A program made the position numbers and the translations under genes. Source: Dehalococcoidia bacterium UBA1141 (lineage in GTDB: Bacteria; Chloroflexota; Dehalococcoidia; Lucifugimonadales; UBA3495). Taken from it: a stretch of 37,504 bases of DNA. The DNA lies in the NCBI GenBank assembly GCA_002311385.1, contig DCAE01000143.1, positions 50,293 to 87,796 on the forward strand, written 5' to 3'. The notes beneath the pieces are model-generated. The model ran no database searches, was not told where the DNA came from, and saw only the letters and a list, made by a program, of their open reading frames with translations. This document shows, piece after piece, positions 32,391-37,504 of this stretch. The stretch's first letter is position 1. Every line of letters starts with the position of its first letter.

Positions 32391-34418
32391 TTAGCCCTTA
32401 TTCTGTTTCACCTGTTTTTCCGCTTCTTCGGCCATACGTTGTGGTGTGAGACCGAATTTTTCGTAAAGGACGCCGATGGGAGCTGACGCTCCGAAGGTGG
32501 AGAGTCCCAACGTAAATCCTGTGTTGCCTACGTAGCGTTCCCAACCCATGGTTGTGCCAGCTTCTATAGCAACTCGTGCTCCAACCTTGGGCGGCAAGAC
32601 GCTGTTCCGATAATCCTCGGTTTGGGAGTCGAACAGTCTCCAAGAAGGCAGTGAGATTACCCGAGACGTGATTCCCTTTTCCTCCAAGAGTTTTCCTGCG
32701 TCCAAAGCTATGTGGACCTCGGAGCCGGTGCCGATAAGAAGGACATCGGGGCTATCCCCTGAATTCGGACTCTGCCAAAGCACGTAGCCACCCTTTTGCA
32801 CGCCTGCAGCGGCAGCGTAGGTTCCACGATCTAGGACGGGAAGGTTCTGACGCCCCGTGACCAACACAGTGGGCCCGGTGCGGCGCTCTAACGCGACCTT
32901 CCACGCTTCTGCCGTCTCGGTGGCGTCTGCGGGGCGTAGCACCACGACATTCGGAATGGCCCTGAGAGCCAACAGTTGTTCGATGGGCTGGTGGGTCGGG
33001 CCGTCCTCACCCAGGCCGATGGAATCGTGGCTGAAAACGTAGACAACTCGAAGCTCCATCAAAGCTGCCAGGCGAATGGCAGGACGCATGTAATCGGAGA
33101 ATATCAAGAAGGTAGCGGTATACGGAATCGCTCCGCCGTGGAGCGCCATCCCGTTGGCGATGGAGCCCATGGCATGTTCTCTGACGCCGAAGTGCATGTT
33201 ATGGCCGCTGCGCTCTTCAGCGCTGAAGTGCCCCTTGTCATTTAGAATCGTCCGTGTAGAAGGCGCAAGGTCGGCCGAGCCCCCGATGAGCGTATGCACC
33301 GTGCTGACTATGGCGTTCATCACTTGCGCCGAGGCGTTGCGGGTTGCTATCTGGCCATCAGCCCCGTTAAACATACCTTCCAGCACTTGGTCCCAGCCTT
33401 CAGGCAGAACGTCATTCCAGGCCGCTTCCAGTTGGGCGGACTCGGTGGGGCAATCACGGCGGTAAGCGTCCATCCGAGTCTGCCAATCCTGCTGGTAGCC
33501 CCGGCCTCGCTCTTTGGCCTTCCTAAAGTAGGTCTTGGCCTCCTCCGGGATGGTAAATGGTTCTTCGTGGGGCCAGCCCAGATTCTCCCTGGTCAAACGG
33601 ATTTCATCTTGACCCAAGGGTTCCCCGTGGGCAGAGCCGGTGCCAGCTTTGTTGGGGCTGCCGTAGCCTATAACCGTGCGGCATACTATCAGGCTGGGCC
33701 GGGCAGTCTCTTCTTTAGCAGAGCGGATAGCAGAATCCACAGCCTCGGCATCCATGCCGTTTATGGGACCGACCACATGCCAGCCATAAGCCTGAAATCG
33801 TTGCGCCACGTCCTCGGTAAAGGAAATGTCGGTGTCGCCTTCGATGGAAATGTCATTATCGTCGTACAGGTATATCAGCTTGCCCAGACGCAAAGTTCCT
33901 GCCAGAGAAGCCGCCTCCGAAGCGACCCCCTCCTGCAAATCACCGTCGGATACGATGGCATAGGTATGGTGGTCGATTATCTTGTGGCCGGGCTGGTTGT
34001 AGTGTTCCGCCTGCCACTGTTCGGCGATGGCCATGCCGACTCCGCCGGCAAATCCTTGGCCGAGAGGACCGGTGGTCATCTCCACCCCCGGTGTCAACCT
34101 GTATTCAGGGTGGCCGGGAGTCTTGCTGCCCCACTGCCTGAATTGCTTAAGTTCTTCCAAAGGCAGGTCGTATCCGGTGAGGTGGAGCAAGGAATAGAGC
34201 AAGGCGGATGCGTGGCCCGGAGAGAGAATGAAACGGTCTCTATCCGGCCAATTGGGGTCCTCCGGATTGTGTTTGAGGAACCGGTCCCACAGCACATACG
34301 CCATCGTCGCTGCGCCCATGGGCGCTCCAGGATGGCCCGAGTTGGCCTTTTGTACGGTATCAACCGACAGGAACCTGATTGTGTTCACGCAAAACTGGTC
34401 AAGCTGGGGGTCGGCCAT
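32391..34418 (-). CDS. tkt: Transketolase
   Basis: Transfers two-carbon units between sugar phosphates using thiamine diphosphate. It has 675 residues from the ATG at 34418; GAGGAG is six bases upstream (the TTG two codons earlier is not the start). It shows H29 in KANSGHPG, the TPP motif SDGDLQEG at 157-164, DDNDISIEG, and the pyrimidine/phosphate-binding HDSIGLGEDGPTHQPIEQ. It opens the carbohydrate block with rpiB, separated by about 206 bp. No transaldolase is found in the window. Confidence 0.96.
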   Translation of the reverse strand: MADPQLDQFCVNTIRFLSVDTVQKANSGHPGAPMGAATMAYVLWDRFLKHNPEDPNWPDRDRFILSPGHASALLYSLLHLTGYDLPLEELKQFRQWGSKTPGHPEYRLTPGVEMTTGPLGQGFAGGVGMAIAEQWQAEHYNQPGHKIIDHHTYAIVSDGDLQEGVASEAASLAGTLRLGKLIYLYDDNDISIEGDTDISFTEDVAQRFQAYGWHVVGPINGMDAEAVDSAIRSAKEETARPSLIVCRTVIGYGSPNKAGTGSAHGEPLGQDEIRLTRENLGWPHEEPFTIPEEAKTYFRKAKERGRGYQQDWQTRMDAYRRDCPTESAQLEAAWNDVLPEGWDQVLEGMFNGADGQIATRNASAQVMNAIVSTVHTLIGGSADLAPSTRTILNDKGHFSAEERSGHNMHFGVREHAMGSIANGMALHGGAIPYTATFLIFSDYMRPAIRLAALMELRVVYVFSHDSIGLGEDGPTHQPIEQLLALRAIPNVVVLRPADATETAEAWKVALERRTGPTVLVTGRQNLPVLDRGTYAAAAGVQKGGYVLWQSPNSGDSPDVLLIGTGSEVHIALDAGKLLEEKGITSRVISLPSWRLFDSQTEDYRNSVLPPKVGARVAIEAGTTMGWERYVGNTGFTLGLSTFGASAPIGVLYEKFGLTPQRMAEEAEKQVKQNKG

Positions 34419-34624
34419 TTTCAACTCCTCGGGCGGATTTTAAGAAAAATGGATTGCCAAGGATTAACACGTCGGGAGGTCGGGTGCGGGAAAACTCACA
34501 GGGAGGAATCGAGGGCGGATAAAGCCTAAGGGCCCCGGATGGTTGGCTGTTGGATACCTAAGCTGAGAATCCCCGCAGGACAACTCCGCCGACTGAACCG
34601 TGTTTGGCGTGCATTCCCAGGAAA

Positions 34625-35092
34625 TTATTGCCATTGCCGGGATTGCTGCTCGATAGCGTTAACCTTGGCCAGCCTGCGTACGTGCCGTTCTTCACCAGTA
34701 AAACGAGCAACCAAGAACTCGGTGGTTAGCTGTTGGGCCAATTCCAAGCCCACCACTCTGGCGCCCAAACTGAGCACGTTAAGTTCGTCATGCTCCACGC
34801 CTTGGCGGGCTGAATAAAGATCGTGGCAAACGCTGGCCCGGATGCCCGGAATCTTGTTGGCAACCACGCAAGCGCCAACACCGCTGCCGCAAATGACGAT
34901 GCCCCGCTCCGCTTTGCCCTCAGCGACCGCCTGGGCCACTGCTGCCGCAAAGTCGGGATAATCGTCGAGAGGATCGAGGGTATGAGCCCCCAAGTCCAGC
35001 ACTTCGTATCCTTGGGACTGAAGCCAGGGGACCAGAGATATTTTTAGAGCGAATCCCCCGTGGTCCGCTCCAAACGCTATGACCTGCGCCAT
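34625..35092 (-). CDS. rpiB: Ribose-5-phosphate isomerase B
   Basis: Interconverts ribulose- and ribose-5-phosphate. It has 155 residues, with IAFGADHGGFALK at the start (D10-H11), the active-site C68 in GIVICGSGVGACVVANK, and HDELNVLSLGARVVG. This is the LacAB/RpiB family, not RpiA. It is the first gene of the minus-strand carbohydrate block and lies 106 bp beyond the thioredoxin-reductase stop, with a nested inverted repeat between. Confidence 0.95.
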   Translation of the reverse strand: MAQVIAFGADHGGFALKISLVPWLQSQGYEVLDLGAHTLDPLDDYPDFAAAVAQAVAEGKAERGIVICGSGVGACVVANKIPGIRASVCHDLYSARQGVEHDELNVLSLGARVVGLELAQQLTTEFLVARFTGEERHVRRLAKVNAIEQQSRQWQ

Positions 35093-35105
35093 TCTCTACC
35101 CCGCA

Positions 35106-35157
35106 TGGCAAATTGTGGTTGCAAAAATGATTATTTTTGTACTGCTACATTTTGCCA
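35106..35157. other. Nested inverted repeats between the Grx-TrxR gene and rpiB
   Basis: An inner hairpin CAAAAAT-GATT-ATTTTTG (35122-35139) sits inside outer arms TGGCAAA (35106-35112) and TTTGCCA (35151-35157). It lies past the thioredoxin-reductase stop and ahead of rpiB. It could be a weak terminator/attenuator or a regulator site; the AT-rich stem favours the second. Confidence 0.4.
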
Positions 35158-35198
35158 CGTTGAACGCCGCAAGGCTAGATGGTAAAAACGGTTGCTTT

Positions 35199-36422
35199 CT
35201 AGTCGCCCCTGTATCCTCTGCTTCCCTGGTTCTTTTCCAGGTAATGGCGAATCATCAATGCCGCCGTGGCACCTTCCCCGACGGCGCTGGCAACCTGGTT
35301 GGTGCTGCCGCCCCGGACGTCTCCGGCGGCGAATACCCCAGACATGCTGGTCTCAAGGTTCACACCGGTTGCTAGGAAACCAAACTTATCCAGGTCCACG
35401 GCCCCGTTTACAAAGTCTACGTTGGGGTCTAGACCTATGAAAATAAAGACTGCACCAGGCGTAAGTTCTTCGGTCTCTCCGGAAGCAATGTTCTTGATTA
35501 CGACGGAACTGAGCTTGCCGTCGCCGCGAAATTCTTCTACCGTCATGCCCAAACGAATCTCAATCTGAGGATGGCTGTCCGCCTTCTCCCGTAGGATCTG
35601 GCTGGCTCCCAACTGGTTGCGCACTTCTAGAATCGTAACTTTGTTGGCGAACTTGGTCAAAAATAAACCCTCTTCGACGCCGCTGTTGCCACCGCCCACC
35701 ACTACCATATCTTGACCTCTGTAAAATGGCCCGTCACAGGTTGCGCAAAAGTGAATACCGGCGCCGATTAGGTCTTCCTCACCGGGCACGTTCAAACGCC
35801 GGTATCTGCTGCCGGTGCTCAGCAACACGGCATTTGCGCAGTATTCGTCGCCAGCTTCGGTGGTCACCAGCTTATGGATTCCATCACCGGATTCTTCGGC
35901 AACCATTATGCTGGAAATTGTTTGAGCGGGGAGAATCTCAACGCCGAATCCCTCTGCTTGGGCGCGCATGGCATCGGCCAAATCCGATCCCTTGATACCT
36001 TGGGCGAACCCAGGGTAGTTTTCGATTCTCTCGGTCACCCCAGCTTGGCCGCCGACGCCGCTGCGTTCGATGATTAGGGTATCTATGCCCTCCCGGGCTG
36101 CGTAAAGAGCCGCTGTCAGACCCGCCGGTCCCCCGCCCACCACAATCAGGTCGTAGAACTCACGTCCTGCCTTCGGGCTGATACCCAGCTTGGCGGCCAA
36201 TTGGGCGTTTGTGGGCTCTACCAGGGTGGAACCATCTTCGAACTCAATCGTGGGTATGATTTGCTTGCCGCCATTGGCCTGCTGGACGTATTGCCTGCCG
36301 GCTTCGTCTTGGTCTATGTCGACCCAGTTGTAGGGGACACGCTGCTCGCCAAGGAACTGCTTGGCTTGCTTGCAATCCGGGCACCAAGGGGCACCGTAAA
36401 CCGTTATTTTTGCGTCGGCCAT
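35199..36422 (-). CDS. Glutaredoxin-thioredoxin reductase fusion
   Basis: A 407-residue two-part flavoenzyme. Residues 1-80 are a glutaredoxin/mycoredoxin-like domain with C14-P-D-C17 and cis-Pro in IIPTIEF. From about 89 follows a thioredoxin-reductase module: FAD loop VVGGGPAGLTAALYAAREG, redox pair C226-A-T-C229, nucleotide loop VVVGGGNSGVEEG, C-terminal FAAGDVRGGSTNQVASAVGEGATAA. The NADPH-selecting HRRxxxR of standard enzymes is missing; after the second strand it reads TILEVRNQLG with E266, as in NADH-using AhpF. A cis glutaredoxin could take electrons directly. The ATG has GGGAG eight bases upstream. The zinc-ribbon and FTR genes lie upstream of it on the same strand. Confidence 0.93.
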   Translation of the reverse strand: MADAKITVYGAPWCPDCKQAKQFLGEQRVPYNWVDIDQDEAGRQYVQQANGGKQIIPTIEFEDGSTLVEPTNAQLAAKLGISPKAGREFYDLIVVGGGPAGLTAALYAAREGIDTLIIERSGVGGQAGVTERIENYPGFAQGIKGSDLADAMRAQAEGFGVEILPAQTISSIMVAEESGDGIHKLVTTEAGDEYCANAVLLSTGSRYRRLNVPGEEDLIGAGIHFCATCDGPFYRGQDMVVVGGGNSGVEEGLFLTKFANKVTILEVRNQLGASQILREKADSHPQIEIRLGMTVEEFRGDGKLSSVVIKNIASGETEELTPGAVFIFIGLDPNVDFVNGAVDLDKFGFLATGVNLETSMSGVFAAGDVRGGSTNQVASAVGEGATAALMIRHYLEKNQGSRGYRGD

Positions 36423-36507
36423 CTGTTATTCTCCCATGCAACCGAAGCCGGCTGCGCAATAATTCGTACTTATTTTTGTACGTGGAATGCCAAGAACCAG
36501 ACTTTTG

Positions 36508-36702
36508 CTACGCCGCCAGGTCGCCCAAGATGGCATAGGCCCGCGATAGGCCAACAACGTTCTCGGATCTTCCCATCAGGGCGGCTTCCTCATCTTCGGT
36601 GAGGTAGCTGCTGCACTGTAGACAAGAAATGAAACTTCCGTATGAATCCTCGTTCTTGTAAAGGTCTCCTTGGCATTTCCGGTACGATTTTAGCCAGTAC
36701 AT
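36508..36702 (-). CDS. Small zinc-ribbon-like protein
   Basis: A 64-residue protein with a strong GGGGAGG five bases before the ATG, supporting translation. It has K-C-Q-G-D-L-Y and S-C-L-Q-C-S, the look of a small zinc ribbon (CxxC ... CxxC), but the first Cys of the leading pair is Tyr/Ser (SYRKC rather than CxxC). Metal binding may be weakened. It lies between the glutaredoxin-reductase and FTR genes, in a thiol-redox group, though the terminator at 36820-36850 separates it from FTR. The function is unknown. Confidence 0.65.
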   Translation of the reverse strand: MYWLKSYRKCQGDLYKNEDSYGSFISCLQCSSYLTEDEEAALMGRSENVVGLSRAYAILGDLAA

Positions 36703-36819
36703 GTTGGCCTCCCCATCTTTCCCGCATTGTTGGCATCCGCTGTTTGGTTTCTTCCCGATGCGGCAATATTAAGCCACCAGCAAGCACCGCACATCCACCG
36801 AATCGCCTATTTCCGAATG

Positions 36820-36850
36820 AAAAAGAGGTTGATGTTTAAATCAACCTCTT
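36820..36850 (-). terminator. Rho-independent terminator after the FTR gene
   Basis: A perfect 11-bp stem (AAGAGGTTGAT / ATCAACCTCTT) has a 6-base loop. On the minus strand it is followed by TTTTT (plus strand AAAAA at 36820-36824). It lies about 100 bases past the FTR stop and separates it from the zinc-ribbon gene. Confidence 0.85.
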
Positions 36851-36953
36851 CTCTGTTTCGGGGGTGACTCGCTGTCAACCCGCAGGAGGACAACAGGTCA
36901 ACCGAATGGATTCTCAACCCGATGGTTCGGGGTCCGAGTAGTCACGGAGACAA

Positions 36954-37379
36954 TTATGAAGGGCGGTCAATCCGCTCCTGTTCCCTCTCCGGTCCTTTGT
37001 TCTTGAGAGGTCGGCCCTTTTCTGGAATCGGGTCCTCCACCAAGCCGTAAATCTCCCGACCTTCGTGGCCTTCCGGCAGATACTCGGTTATGGGTAATCC
37101 CTCTTGATTAACGAATAACAGACAATGGCAATATTTGTAAATCTGCATGTCGTCGCAGGCGCAAATCCACGTGCGGTGTTTAATCTCTTCATTCTTGTCG
37201 GGGTAGAACCGGCAAGGGCATAGCGGTCGGCCAATCTCGTCCACGTTTTTAGCCAGCCCTAAAATGACCTGCTCGGTAACACCCTCCACCGGAGAAACGA
37301 AGGTTCCGAATTTGGCGTTGTATCTATCGACGAAGGCCCGCATTTTCTGGATTGACTCTTCACTCGGCTGTTCTGGCAT
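36954..37379 (-). CDS. Ferredoxin:thioredoxin reductase catalytic (beta) subunit
   Basis: The [4Fe-4S] disulfide reductase subunit that passes electrons from ferredoxin to thioredoxin. All six cysteines and the His of the family motif are present, numbered from the Met at 37379: C54-P-C56 (RPLCPCRFYPDK), C73-A-C75 (WICACDDMQ) and C84-H-C86 (YCHCLLF). It has 141 residues. The Met at 37403 lacks a ribosome site, whereas GAGG is about eight bases before the one at 37379. No variable subunit is nearby, as in non-plant forms. Downstream, past a terminator, are the zinc-ribbon and Grx-TrxR genes. Confidence 0.93.
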   Translation of the reverse strand: MPEQPSEESIQKMRAFVDRYNAKFGTFVSPVEGVTEQVILGLAKNVDEIGRPLCPCRFYPDKNEEIKHRTWICACDDMQIYKYCHCLLFVNQEGLPITEYLPEGHEGREIYGLVEDPIPEKGRPLKNKGPEREQERIDRPS

Positions 37380-37484
37380 CAGATTATCCTCAGTGGCATT
37401 CATGCCGTAAATTTCTTAGATTTGGGTCCGCAATCTCGGTAGGTTTGACCTATTTCGGCTTTGTCCAACAGCATAATTCATTTT

Positions 37485-37504
37485 TGGCGGAGGGGGTGGG
37501 ATTC
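37485..37504 (-). tRNA. 3' end of a tRNA (probably tRNA-Ser), cut by the window edge
   Basis: Read on the minus strand, the last 20 bases give GAAT (end of the T-loop), CCCAC (T-stem), CCCCTCC (acceptor stem 3' strand), G (discriminator) and CCA. That is the standard 3' end of a tRNA with an encoded CCA. G73 and the GGAGGGG-type acceptor fit serine, but the anticodon is outside the window. Confidence 0.75.

Noticed and set aside
33294..34529. Long plus-strand open frame (about 411 codons) opposite transketolase
   Set aside because: It is antisense to a gene with all transketolase motifs, has no family features and no ribosome site; it is a codon-usage shadow.

Overview
The window is 37.5 kb of chromosomal DNA of moderately high GC content. 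It is densely coding, with no phage, plasmid, insertion-sequence or CRISPR signals. The gene content suggests a free-living, heterotrophic bacterium of the Chloroflexota, most likely a Dehalococcoidia/SAR202-like lineage. The indicators are two luciferase-like (F420/FMN) oxidoreductases, a deazaflavin-type DUF385 protein, an NHL/DUF1501/DUF1800 set, a zinc-ribbon microprotein, and a ferredoxin:thioredoxin reductase catalytic subunit. This placement rests on gene content and remembered family resemblance, not on a search.

Layout. (1) 153-13504 is a catabolic, accessory-looking region: a minus-strand amidase; a plus-strand trio of amidohydrolase, LLM oxidoreductase and alpha/beta hydrolase; a frameshifted flavin-reductase-like gene; a minus-strand DUF1800 - DUF1501 - NHL operon closed by a good terminator; and a minus-strand run of SDR, FAD-dependent oxidase, alpha/beta hydrolase and deazaflavin-type protein. 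(2) 13686-24545 is all plus strand: a second LLM oxidoreductase, a CocE-type hydrolase, E1-alpha / E1-beta / E2 of a 2-oxoacid (pyruvate or acetoin type) dehydrogenase, a cytidylyltransferase, an aminotransferase, a two-domain SagB-like nitroreductase, a degenerate receiver domain and a small Rieske ferredoxin. (3) 24596-35092 is minus strand: a carboxymuconolactone decarboxylase-like protein, then a carbohydrate block which in transcription order is rpiB, tkt, pgi, gnd, zwf, pgl, GH15. (4) 35199-37379 is a thiol-redox group on the minus strand: a glutaredoxin-thioredoxin reductase fusion, a zinc-ribbon microprotein and the ferredoxin:thioredoxin reductase catalytic subunit. The 3' end of a tRNA is cut by the right edge.

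How it fits together. Region 3 encodes the oxidative pentose phosphate pathway and most of the non-oxidative branch; transaldolase is missing here. It can make NADPH and pentoses from glucose released by the GH15 enzyme. Region 4 distributes reducing power to disulfides by two routes, pyridine nucleotide and ferredoxin. Region 1 looks like a set of enzymes for opening amide, ester and heterocyclic compounds and oxidising the products.

Palindromic elements of four sequence types lie between genes: a GTCATTCTGA type (two copies), a CACCGCAGAG type (three copies), a CATTCCGGC type (one) and a CCCCCTTT type (one). The least ordinary points are the glutaredoxin-TrxR fusion with an AhpF-like nucleotide site beside FTR, the E2 with two subunit-binding domains, the Thr at a hydrolase nucleophile position, the signal-less DUF1501/DUF1800 pair and the repeat-built N-terminus of Zwf.
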